A DNA stretch of 8,837 nt, taken from Candidatus Eiseniibacteriota bacterium (lineage in GTDB: Bacteria; Eisenbacteria; RBG-16-71-46; JAFGJU01). The notes under the pieces are model-generated. The model saw only the letters and a list, made by a program, of their open reading frames with translations, had not been told where the DNA came from and ran no database searches. The translations under genes were made by a program, and so were the position numbers. The stretch spans positions 1 to 8,837 of the forward strand of contig JAFGJU010000051.1 in the NCBI GenBank assembly GCA_016928935.1, given 5' to 3'. This document shows positions 1-6,729 of this stretch, in pieces (the first letter of the stretch is position 1; each line of letters begins with the position of its first letter).

Positions 1-26
1 GCTGATTAGTTACGATCAAGCCGAGC

Positions 27-69
27 GGGGAACTCTTGCCCTTTTCGGGCAAGAGTTCCCTGTTTTCTT
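27..69 (+). terminator. Rho-independent terminator of an upstream gene
   Basis: A perfect 14-bp inverted repeat has arms at 28-41 and 47-60 and a 5-base loop (TTTTC). A possible G-T pair at 27/61 extends it. The T-rich stretch TGTTTTCTT follows directly on the + strand, which is the classic intrinsic terminator layout. The opposite strand has no T tract after the stem, so it acts on rightward transcription. It should end a transcript entering from outside the window and insulate the phoH operon from it. Confidence 0.88.
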
Positions 70-142
70 AAGGCCGTTCCTGGGCGGCGTCACCCACCCG
101 CTTGCGCTCCGACGCGGGCCGGCGCCGTCGCTCGTCCGGGTC

Positions 143-176
143 CGGCTTTACCGGCCTGCCGGCCGAGAGAAAGCCG
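143..176. other. GC-rich hairpin in the intergenic region before phoH
   Basis: An outer 7-bp stem pairs CGGCTTT (143-149) with AAAGCCG (170-176). It encloses an inner 5-bp stem of CGGCC (152-156) and GGCCG (161-165) around a TGCC loop. No T tract follows on either strand, so it is not an obvious terminator. It lies upstream of the predicted phoH promoter and would not be in that transcript. The rest of 70-245 shows no gene that I can support. Structure in such GC-rich DNA can arise by chance. Confidence 0.35.
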
Positions 177-245
177 AGGCCGCGCCCGGCGAGGCCAGGA
201 CGGCCCGGGCCCCGGCACCGCCTAACTCGGGCATCCTGAATGGTG

Positions 246-273
246 TTGCCGATCGGCGTATTTGGGGTATGCT
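246..273 (+). promoter_or_regulatory. Putative sigma70-type promoter for phoH operon
   Basis: A -35-like TTGCCG (246-251) and a -10-like TATGCT (268-273) are separated by 16 bp. Transcription would start near base 280, leaving a leader of about 20 bases before the phoH GTG. Its place downstream of a strong terminator and directly before the first gene of a packed operon supports it. Both boxes deviate from consensus and the organism's sigma factors are unknown, so this is only a candidate. Confidence 0.45.
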
Positions 274-298
274 TGAAGCAGGGATTGGTGAGCAATAG

Positions 299-1309
299 GT
301 GACAGAAGAACTGACGCAGAGGCTATCAATAGAAGATATCGAACCCCTGCACTTGCTGGGCAGGGAGGACTCTAACCTCCGGCTCCTGGAGGAGCGGTTC
401 AAGGCCCGCATAGTAGTTAGAAACGGTTTCATCACGCTGACGGGCCCCGAGGACGAGGTCAAGACGCTGGCCAGGGCGCTGCACGAGCTTGTGTCCCTGG
501 CGAGAGAGGGCCGGATGCTGGAGGAACCGGAGGTCCTCTACGCCATAGAGTCCGCCCGAGGCCGAACGCAGAGGAGCGGAGCCGTGCCGGAGGGCGGAGA
601 GGGGCCGGAGGCGCCGGGCAGGCATGCGGCACGGGCAAGACCCGAGAGAATCGTCTACCATCTCGAGCGCATTTCTGTTTCGGCCAAGAGCCCCGGTCAG
701 GCCGCGTACTTGGCCGCGATCGAGGAGCACGACGTCGTGTTTTCCATCGGCCCAGCCGGGACCGGAAAGACCTACCTGGCGGTGGCGGCAGCGGTGCACG
801 CCCTGAAGGCCAAGACGGTAGACAGGATCCTGCTTGTGAGGCCCGCGGTGGAGGCGGGAGAGAGCCTGGGTTTCCTTCCGGGCGACTACCAGGACAAGGT
901 CAACCCTTACATGCGCCCGCTCCACGACGCCCTGCGCGAGATGCTGAGTTTCGAGCGGACCAGGCGCCTCGTCGAGTTGGGAGTCATAGAGATAGTCCCG
1001 CTGGCCTACATGCGCGGCCGCACTCTGAGCAACAGCTTCGTGATACTGGACGAGGGCCAGAACACCACCCTGGGACAGATGAAAATGTTCCTCACGCGTC
1101 TGGGTGCGAACTCGAAAGCGGTGGTGACCGGAGACATAACGCAAGTGGACCTCACGGACAAGACGCAGTCCGGGCTGATACTGGTGCAGGACATACTGAG
1201 CGGCATCAAGGGAATAAAGTTCGTGTACTTGACGGAGCACGACGTCGTCAGGCACAGGCTGGTCAAGGCGATAATAAGGGCCTTCGAGGAGAGGGAAAAG
1301 AGAGGCTGA
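299..1309 (+). CDS. phoH: PhoH family ATPase (PhoH/YbeZ type)
   Basis: This is a cytoplasmic P-loop NTPase of 336 aa, close to the usual family length. Residues 16-70 form the N-terminal KH-like region. Residues 84-115 are an Arg/Gly/Pro-rich linker that looks longer and less conserved than the rest. The PhoH domain follows: Walker A GPAGTGKT (151-158), LVRPAVEAGESLGFLPGD (179-196), Walker B with VILDEGQN (248-255), and TGDITQVDL (277-285). The GTG start directly follows an in-frame TAG (296-298), so no longer form is possible; GGTGAG at 287-292 is a plausible ribosome-binding site. In Proteobacteria YbeZ partners the endoribonuclease YbeY, and ybeY lies one gene downstream here, which fits a role in RNA or ribosome metabolism. 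Twelve of its 20 Ile codons are ATA, unusual for GC-rich DNA. The family call is secure; the exact biochemical role is less so. Confidence 0.95.
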   Translation: MTEELTQRLSIEDIEPLHLLGREDSNLRLLEERFKARIVVRNGFITLTGPEDEVKTLARALHELVSLAREGRMLEEPEVLYAIESARGRTQRSGAVPEGGEGPEAPGRHAARARPERIVYHLERISVSAKSPGQAAYLAAIEEHDVVFSIGPAGTGKTYLAVAAAVHALKAKTVDRILLVRPAVEAGESLGFLPGDYQDKVNPYMRPLHDALREMLSFERTRRLVELGVIEIVPLAYMRGRTLSNSFVILDEGQNTTLGQMKMFLTRLGANSKAVVTGDITQVDLTDKTQSGLILVQDILSGIKGIKFVYLTEHDVVRHRLVKAIIRAFEEREKRG

Positions 1310-1316
1310 GACGGCG

Positions 1317-1357
1317 CCGCCGGGGCACTCCGCCGGGGGCCGGGCGCGTCCGCCGGG
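1317..1357 (+). repeat. Three direct copies of CCGCCGGG before pgpH
   Basis: The 56-bp spacer between phoH and pgpH contains CCGCCGGG at 1317-1324, 1330-1337 and 1350-1357. The third copy merges into GGGAA (1355-1359), which is the likely ribosome-binding site of pgpH at 6 bases from its ATG. The copies are irregularly spaced. They may reflect simple GC-rich sequence drift rather than a functional array. Confidence 0.4.
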
Positions 1358-1365
1358 AATAAGAC

Positions 1366-3630
1366 ATGATGTTCTGGAAAGACAGGGCCAGGAAGGCGCA
1401 GGCGAAGGAAAGGACCCCGCGGGCAATCTTCCCGGGCACCGAGCAGTTCGCGGCGAAAGTTCACGCGGCCGAGAAGCTCGGCATCGGGCTGGCCTTCGTC
1501 ATACTGGCGATTCTGCTGTTTCCTCCGTCCGGCATTTCCCCGGGGAGCGAGTACAGGGAAGGCGCTGTTTCAGACAAGCAGATCATCGCCCCGTTCGAGT
1601 TCAGCGTCCTGAAGGACGACGGCCGCTACGAGGCGGAGAAGAAGGCGGCCGAGGACGCCGTTCCGCCGATCTTCACGATAGACAGTCAGCAGACCACGAA
1701 ATACATGGCAAGGCTTGCCGCCCTGCGGCAGGCGGTGGTGGCGCACGATGAGGGACGCTCCCGGGCCCTGAACCTCTCCAAGCTGCCGGACGTGAAGCTG
1801 TCCGAGGAGACGCAGGCGGTGCTGGCGACCCCGCGAACTGGGGTGGAGGTTGTGGAGGCAGTCGAACGTTTCGCGAACCAGGTCCTGGAAACGGGAATCG
1901 TGCGCACGAAGAGACTGGCCGAGACGGCGGCCTACGACACAGTCCGGATGAAGAGCGAAAAGTTCGAGCTGTCGGTGCCCGTGGCGTCTCTGCTGGACAA
2001 GAGCGGAGTCGCGTCCAGGGCTCTGGCCGAAGCCGCAGTGCTCTTTTCCAAGAGCCCCGGCGCCGCCTCGGCTTTCGTGGAGGTGGCGGGCCGGTTCGTG
2101 GACGTAAACGCGCACCTGGACCCGGGAAGGACGGCCATGGAGCGCGCCCGGGCTCGTGACGCCGTTTCCAGGTTCGACGGGGTGGTGCTCCAGGGCGAGA
2201 AGATAATCGGCAGCCACGAGAGGATCACCTCCGAGCACATCAAGAAGCTCCGCTCGCTCGAGTACTACAAGCGCGACCTGGGCGAGAAGACGTCGAGGTT
2301 CGAGCGCTCGCTTCCGTACGCCAGCAAGTTCGTCATCACCTCCCTGTTCCTGGTCGTGTTCTGGGCGTACCTGCACACCCGCCGCCGTCGAATTCTGGCC
2401 GAGCGTCACATGATCCTGCTCCTGGCCGTGACGTCGCTCATCGTGCTTGCCTTGGGTTCGTTGGTCATGAACGTGCTGCGTCTGCCGCCTTTCCTCATTC
2501 CCGTGGCCCTCGTGCCGTTCCTGATAACCCTGCTTCTGGACGACGAGGTGGCTTTCTTGGCTGGCATAATAACGACCCTGATGATCGCCACCCTGGCGGG
2601 GCTGGACCTCGTCTTCATAGTGGCGTCTCTTGCAGCGGTCACGACGGGCGTCTACACGGTCATAGGAGTCAGGCACAGGCGGCAGTTCTATCGGTCCCTG
2701 CTGTTCGTGGCGGCGGCCTACGTGACCGCCATATTCGCCGCCGGTTTCGGCTCCAAGCTGCCGGGCTCGACCGTGGTCCTGTCGGCGGGTTACGGCATCT
2801 TGAACTCCTTCGTCTGCGTGCTGGCGGCCATGGCGCTGCTTCCGGTCCTGGAGAGCATTTTCGGCCTGACCACGAACATCAAGCTGCTGGAACTGTCGGA
2901 CCTGAACAGGCCGCTTCTGAGGAAGATGATGATCGAGGCGCCGGGCACGTACCACCACAGCATAGTGGTGGGAAGTCTGGCCGAGGCCGCGGCGGAGGCC
3001 ATCGGCGCCAACTCGCTCCTGGCCAGGGTGGGCTCGTACTACCACGACATCGGAAAGATATCCAAGCCCGAATACTACGTCGAGAACCAGAGAAACGCCC
3101 GGAGCAGGCACGACAAGCTGAGCCCCACCATGAGCTGCCTCATACTCGAGTCCCACGTGCGGGAGGGCGTCGAGCTGGCGGAGCAGGAGAAGCTGCCCAG
3201 GGTCATACGGCAGCTCATCAAGGAGCATCACGGCACCAGTCTCATGGCCTTCTTCTACCAGAAGGCGCTGGAGATAGACAGCGACGCGCCGGTGGACGAG
3301 TTCCGTTATCCCGGACCGAAGCCGTCCTCCAAGGAAGCCGCCATCGTAATGCTGGCGGACTCCGTCGAGGCCGCGTCGCGCTCGCTCACGTCCCCCACTC
3401 CCAGCAGGATAAGAGGAGTGGTCACCAGGATAGTCGAGAACAGGGCGACGGAGGGCGAGCTGGACGAATGCGGGCTCACCATGGCAGAGCTCACGAAAAT
3501 CCGCGAGAGCTTCGTACCCATTCTGATAAGCATCTTCCACGCACGACCCTCCTACCCGGAAGACGTGAAGAAAAAAGAGAATGGAGATATCGGTAAGGAA
3601 CAGACAGAGAAAGACAGGTATCAGTACTAG
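1366..3630 (+). CDS. pgpH: 7TM-HD family phosphodiesterase (PgpH-like, HDIG domain)
   Basis: This is a 754-aa membrane protein of the 7TMR-HDED / 7TM-HD architecture. Residues 1-37 are a basic cytoplasmic N-terminus, followed by a membrane segment at about 38-53. The extracytoplasmic HDED region runs from about 60 to 318 and begins with the typical DKQIIAPFEFSVLKDDGR stretch. About seven hydrophobic helices lie between 321 and 497. The cytoplasmic HD domain has YHHS (529-532), the metal-binding YHDIGK (559-564; H560, D561), KEHHG (619-623) and LADSVEAASR (663-672; D665). In Listeria PgpH hydrolyses c-di-AMP to pApA; the same substrate is inferred here, and no cyclase is visible to confirm it. 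The ATG at 1366 is preceded by GGGAA; an adjacent ATG at 1369 is an alternative. The 3' end overlaps ybeY by 50 bases, encoding a Lys/Glu-rich tail outside the HD domain. Confidence 0.93.
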   Translation: MMFWKDRARKAQAKERTPRAIFPGTEQFAAKVHAAEKLGIGLAFVILAILLFPPSGISPGSEYREGAVSDKQIIAPFEFSVLKDDGRYEAEKKAAEDAVPPIFTIDSQQTTKYMARLAALRQAVVAHDEGRSRALNLSKLPDVKLSEETQAVLATPRTGVEVVEAVERFANQVLETGIVRTKRLAETAAYDTVRMKSEKFELSVPVASLLDKSGVASRALAEAAVLFSKSPGAASAFVEVAGRFVDVNAHLDPGRTAMERARARDAVSRFDGVVLQGEKIIGSHERITSEHIKKLRSLEYYKRDLGEKTSRFERSLPYASKFVITSLFLVVFWAYLHTRRRRILAERHMILLLAVTSLIVLALGSLVMNVLRLPPFLIPVALVPFLITLLLDDEVAFLAGIITTLMIATLAGLDLVFIVASLAAVTTGVYTVIGVRHRRQFYRSLLFVAAAYVTAIFAAGFGSKLPGSTVVLSAGYGILNSFVCVLAAMALLPVLESIFGLTTNIKLLELSDLNRPLLRKMMIEAPGTYHHSIVVGSLAEAAAEAIGANSLLARVGSYYHDIGKISKPEYYVENQRNARSRHDKLSPTMSCLILESHVREGVELAEQEKLPRVIRQLIKEHHGTSLMAFFYQKALEIDSDAPVDEFRYPGPKPSSKEAAIVMLADSVEAASRSLTSPTPSRIRGVVTRIVENRATEGELDECGLTMAELTKIRESFVPILISIFHARPSYPEDVKKKENGDIGKEQTEKDRYQY

Positions 3631-4135
3631 CAGGGTCCGGCTGCTGGCCTGTCGCGTTCTGGAGAGAGAGCCTGTCCGTTCCTCCCGGCGGCGGCGTTCC
3701 GGAACCCCGCGGCGCGACCCGGCGCGGTTCGACGAGATCTCCATCAACTTCATGGGCGCGAAGGCAGTGCAGTCGCTCAATCGCAGGTTCACGGGAAGGG
3801 ACGAGGTGACCGACGTCCTGGCGTTCGAGATCGCGCCGGACGTGCCTCTGAGCGGGCGGACGTCACGCGGCGGCCGAGGCGCCCGGCTGGCCGACGTGGT
3901 GGTTTGCGTGGACAGGGCGGCCGAGCAGGCCCGGGACTACGGCGTCGGACTGGACGAGGAGCTCGCGCGCCTCACCATCCACGGGCTCCTGCATCTCTGC
4001 GGTTTGGACGACGCGACGCCGGCGCAGAGGAGGGAGATGAGGCGGCGGGAGGATTTCCACCTCAAGCGTCTGGGCGACCTCGTCGGGTCTGTGCTGCGGC
4101 CGGTCCCGGGACGGGACAAGAAGGGCAAGGCATAG
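3581..4135 (+). CDS. ybeY: Endoribonuclease YbeY (rRNA maturation factor), variant active site
   Basis: This is a 184-aa member of the UPF0054/YbeY family of metal-dependent RNases involved in 16S rRNA 3'-end maturation and ribosome quality control. Visible family features are the N-terminal ISVRNRQ (3-9), ISINFMGAKAVQSLNRRF (53-70), VTDVLAFEI (76-84), LADVVVCVDRAAEQARDYG (103-121) and HGLLHLCGLDD (134-144). The zinc ligands H134 and H138 are present, but the third ligand position, H124 in E. coli, is D144. The conserved Arg of the YRG motif (R59 in E. coli) aligns with T71. An Arg-rich insert (about 33-49) separates the first helix from the next strand. The ATG lies inside the end of pgpH; this start is favoured because it keeps the conserved N-terminal strand. 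The upstream signal is only an A/G-rich run, so translational coupling to pgpH is likely. The family call is firm; activity may differ from the E. coli enzyme. Confidence 0.9.
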   Translation: MEISVRNRQRKTGISTSRVRLLACRVLEREPVRSSRRRRSGTPRRDPARFDEISINFMGAKAVQSLNRRFTGRDEVTDVLAFEIAPDVPLSGRTSRGGRGARLADVVVCVDRAAEQARDYGVGLDEELARLTIHGLLHLCGLDDATPAQRREMRRREDFHLKRLGDLVGSVLRPVPGRDKKGKA

Positions 4136-4139
4136 CGGA

Positions 4140-5540
4140 ATGGGCAGTTCCGAGTTTGTGTTCCTCATCCTGGCCGTGGCCGGGCTCTCGTTCTATCTTG
4201 TGTGCCACGCCGCCAGGCCCGGACGAATGTCTTCCACGGCGCTCCGGCGGCTGCGCCTGGACGACCGCGCGTTCCTGGAAACGCGGAGACTTCTGGCCTC
4301 GTTCTACGTGGCCCGCTTCCTGTCGCTGTCCGGCAGCGCCGTCTGCTTCGGCATCTGGCTGAGACTCCTCGGACTCGGTCAGCCGTCCGCCTGCGGGTTG
4401 GCCCTGGCCTTCGGCCTGGCCACGTCGCTTCTGCTGGCTCCCCTGATGCTGAGGTCCCGACTTTCGGGCGACGCGGCAAGCGACCTCATCGCGCGTTCCC
4501 TGAGAAGTCCGCTGGCTTTGTCCGGGGCGTTGCTGGAGGTTCTTCCAGGCCTCTCGCTGCGAGCCGCGAGGGGCGTACCCCACTCGACTCGGCCGCGTGC
4601 GGAGAGCGCCCGTGCGGGTCGGGCAGGGGGTCGGACTGCAGGAACGGCCGAGGAAGCGGGAGCCCCCGGGCCCGCGGCGGCCCCGACACAATCTCCGTTC
4701 GGAAAGGACCTGCTGAAGCTCCTCCTGAGGCTCAGGGAACGCCGCATATCAGAGGTGATGGTTTCCAGGGTGGACATGGTCTGCGCTCAGGACAGTTCCA
4801 CCATCAGTGAGCTGGCAGAGCTGGTGATGGAAAGCGGCCACGCGCGGGTGCCCGTATTCAAGAACACCATAGACTCCATAACCGGATACGTGACTGCCAA
4901 GGACGTGGTGCTCAAGCTCCACAAGGGCAGCGGGGCGGACGGAGCTTCGTCCATCTTGAGAAAGCCGGTGTTTGTGACGCCTGAGGCGAGCATCGAGCGC
5001 TGTCTCGAGCAGCTTCAGCGCGAGCACGCGGCGTTGGCCGTGGTGGCAGACAGCGCCGGCAGGACACTGGGCCTCGTGACCAGTGAGGACATTCTGGAAG
5101 AAGTGGTGGGAGACCTGTACGAAGACTACGAGCCTGAGGAGCCGGCTTACAGGATCCTGGACGACGGGACTGCCCAGATACGGGCCAACGTGAAGGTGGG
5201 TGACTTGCGGGAAGTGTTCGGTGTGGCGCCGGCCGTGGACCACCTTCTCCCACTGGGCCAATATGTGAGAGGCCTCCTGGCCACGGAACCCGTGGCAGGA
5301 GACAGCGCGTCCGACGAGGTTTTCCTGTATCGGGTCACTCGAATGCTGGGCAAGGCCATCTGGAGTCTCAAGGTGGAAAAGAAGGACTCGGCGCATTACG
5401 CACTGGGCGGCTCTCGGGACGCGGAGAAAGGTCTCGATGGTCGCGCGAACGGCCCAGAAGGCCCCGCAATAGGCCCCGAGAGTGATGCCTCGGGTCCGGA
5501 CCGTCCCACAGCCGGCCCCGACGCCGGGAGGAAGACCTGA
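4140..5540 (+). CDS. CorC/HlyC-type membrane protein with CBS pair (paralog 1)
   Basis: This 466-aa protein has hydrophobic segments at about 4-22, 52-78, 84-103 and 123-140. They look like a diverged DUF21/CNNM-type membrane region. A low-complexity Ala/Gly/Arg/Pro linker follows (about 145-186). Two CBS domains come next: about 207-262 (MVSRVDMVCAQ...GYVTAKDVVLKL) and 273-328 (FVTPEASI...GLVTSEDILEEVVGDL). The CorC_HlyC C-terminal domain spans about 335-412. An unusual Gly/Pro-rich tail (about 430-466) has repeated GP dipeptides. Relatives are linked to Mg2+/Co2+ efflux or homeostasis, and YbeX is encoded next to ybeY/ybeZ in E. coli. The name hemolysin used for this family is misleading. 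Its ATG is 4 bp after ybeY, with a weak AAGG (4127-4130) upstream. Substrate and direction of transport are unknown. Confidence 0.85.
   Translation: MGSSEFVFLILAVAGLSFYLVCHAARPGRMSSTALRRLRLDDRAFLETRRLLASFYVARFLSLSGSAVCFGIWLRLLGLGQPSACGLALAFGLATSLLLAPLMLRSRLSGDAASDLIARSLRSPLALSGALLEVLPGLSLRAARGVPHSTRPRAESARAGRAGGRTAGTAEEAGAPGPAAAPTQSPFGKDLLKLLLRLRERRISEVMVSRVDMVCAQDSSTISELAELVMESGHARVPVFKNTIDSITGYVTAKDVVLKLHKGSGADGASSILRKPVFVTPEASIERCLEQLQREHAALAVVADSAGRTLGLVTSEDILEEVVGDLYEDYEPEEPAYRILDDGTAQIRANVKVGDLREVFGVAPAVDHLLPLGQYVRGLLATEPVAGDSASDEVFLYRVTRMLGKAIWSLKVEKKDSAHYALGGSRDAEKGLDGRANGPEGPAIGPESDASGPDRPTAGPDAGRKT
5526..5532 (+). promoter_or_regulatory. Shine-Dalgarno GGGAGGA fixing the start of the second CorC-like gene
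   Basis: GGGAGGA lies 9 bases before GTG 5542 and is the strongest ribosome-binding site in the window. It sits within the last codons of the preceding gene. It favours the GTG at 5542 over the in-frame GTG/ATG at 5482/5485, which lack a comparable signal and would add only a Pro-rich extension. Confidence 0.8.
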
Positions 5541-5541
5541 C

Positions 5542-6729
5542 GTGGCGTACGCGTGGTTCCTGGGATTGATGCTGGCTTGTCTCACTGCTCTGTCTGGCGC
5601 ACTGGTCGTGCGGGAGGCGCCCTGCGTGGTGCGCGGCGACAGGAGGGGCGTCGAAGCGAGGTATGCCCTGATTCTTGTCACCGCGGTGGCCTCGGCCGTT
5701 GCAGGAGCCACCGCCGTAGGGACAGGTGCCGACGTCTCTGCGCTCGTTCCCGCGGTCCTCGTCCTGACGTGGCTCGTCCTGGTGACGGCCGGCGTCGTGG
5801 CCGCACCGCTCTGGTTCGCGGGCTCGACAGGACCGCAGGGCCTCGGCGGCCGCGCGCTACGGCTATTCTGGCGACTTTTCGTGTTGCCCCTGGGAGGGCT
5901 CGCAATTAGAATATCCGAAAAAGTGACCGGCCCGGCCATGCGGCAGCTGGACGAGCGCCTCACGGCGGAGCTGAACGTGCTGTTCTCGGCCGAGACGGCG
6001 GCTCTGCTCAGGGCGGACCCACGGGCCTCGGTCGTGAGGGAGTTTGCCCGGACCACCGCCGAGGACATAATGGTTCCGAGGAGCGCCATGGTCACGGTCG
6101 CGAGCTCCATGACGCTGGCCGAGTGCGTGGAGGTGTTTGCCGCGAAGAAGTTCTCCAGGATGCCGGTGTACGAGCAGGACCCCGAGTCCATCATCGGAAC
6201 GGTGCACGTGATGGACCTCTTGAGGGAGACGGACCTCTCCGGAAGCGTGCGCCGAATAGTCAGGCCCGTGCCGATGGTCCCTAAGACCAAGAAGTGCGAC
6301 GAGCTGCTGAAGGAGTTCCAGGCCGGGCGGAGCTACATGGCGGTGGTGTTGGACGAGTACGGCGGGACGGCCGGGCTCGTCACCGTGGAGGACGTGCTGG
6401 AGGAGCTGGTCGGCGAGATGGGTTACGAGCCGCTGGCGTTGAGGCGCACCGTGCGCAAGGTGGTGGACGGCGTGTTCCTGGTGCACGCCCAGGTGGAGGT
6501 GGAAAAGTTCGAGAAGGCCGTCGGCATCAAGATTCCCAAGGGCGACTACGAGACTCTGGCCGGCTATCTCCTGCAGGAATTCGGACGAATCCCGAAGCCC
6601 GGCGCGAAGCTGGTGAGAAACGGGACCCTTTTTGAGGTGGTGGAGGCGGACGAGAGAAAGATAAAGCTGGTTCGCGTCTGGTTCGAAGGCCTCTACCCCA
6701 GACAGGACGCGGCGGAAGCCATTAGTTGA
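5542..6729 (+). CDS. CorC/HlyC-type membrane protein with CBS pair (paralog 2)
   Basis: This is a 395-aa protein from the GTG at 5542, chosen because of the strong GGGAGGA upstream and because a membrane helix then starts at once. A longer reading from 5482 would add 20 residues overlapping the Gly/Pro tail of paralog 1. Hydrophobic segments lie at about 4-23, 42-60, 67-93 and 108-123, a diverged DUF21-like membrane half. The cytoplasmic part has a VPRSAM motif (178-183) where MTPR-type motifs are usual. The CBS domains are at about 182-229 and 241-291, including VVLDEYGGTAGLVTVEDVLEELVG (268-291). A CorC_HlyC C-terminal domain spans about 304-380. It starts 1 bp after the stop of paralog 1, so the two are surely co-translated and may form a hetero-oligomer. 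A role in Mg2+ or other cation homeostasis is inferred from the family; no substrate can be read from the sequence. Confidence 0.88.
   Translation: MAYAWFLGLMLACLTALSGALVVREAPCVVRGDRRGVEARYALILVTAVASAVAGATAVGTGADVSALVPAVLVLTWLVLVTAGVVAAPLWFAGSTGPQGLGGRALRLFWRLFVLPLGGLAIRISEKVTGPAMRQLDERLTAELNVLFSAETAALLRADPRASVVREFARTTAEDIMVPRSAMVTVASSMTLAECVEVFAAKKFSRMPVYEQDPESIIGTVHVMDLLRETDLSGSVRRIVRPVPMVPKTKKCDELLKEFQAGRSYMAVVLDEYGGTAGLVTVEDVLEELVGEMGYEPLALRRTVRKVVDGVFLVHAQVEVEKFEKAVGIKIPKGDYETLAGYLLQEFGRIPKPGAKLVRNGTLFEVVEADERKIKLVRVWFEGLYPRQDAAEAIS

Noticed and set aside
2..298. Open + strand frame from the window edge to the TAG just before phoH
   Set aside because: It runs straight through the perfect terminator hairpin, has no start codon in the window except near its end, and its translation is Pro/Arg/Ala-rich with no motif. 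A gene tail ending here cannot be wholly excluded without upstream sequence.
326..1426. 366-codon open frame on the minus strand opposite phoH
   Set aside because: It is a shadow frame. PhoH carries intact Walker A and B motifs on the + strand, and the minus-strand product has low-complexity composition.
1570..3792. 740-codon open frame on the minus strand opposite pgpH
   Set aside because: It is a GC-driven shadow of pgpH. Its translation is rich in His, Arg, Gln and Gly with no recognisable domain, and pgpH has full family motifs over the same bases.
3904..4362. 152-codon + strand frame across the ybeY / CorC-like junction
   Set aside because: It overlaps the conserved C-terminal half of YbeY and the first membrane segment of the next gene in another frame, and it is Arg/Pro/Gly-rich noise.
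5482..5541. Upstream GTG/ATG start for the second CorC-like gene
   Set aside because: It lacks a ribosome-binding site and adds a Pro-rich stretch overlapping the previous gene, while GTG 5542 has GGGAGGA at good spacing and starts directly with a membrane helix.
4749..6290. 513-codon open frame on the minus strand opposite the two CorC-like genes
   Set aside because: It crosses the junction of two well-supported + strand genes, shows no family motif and has no sensible start context.
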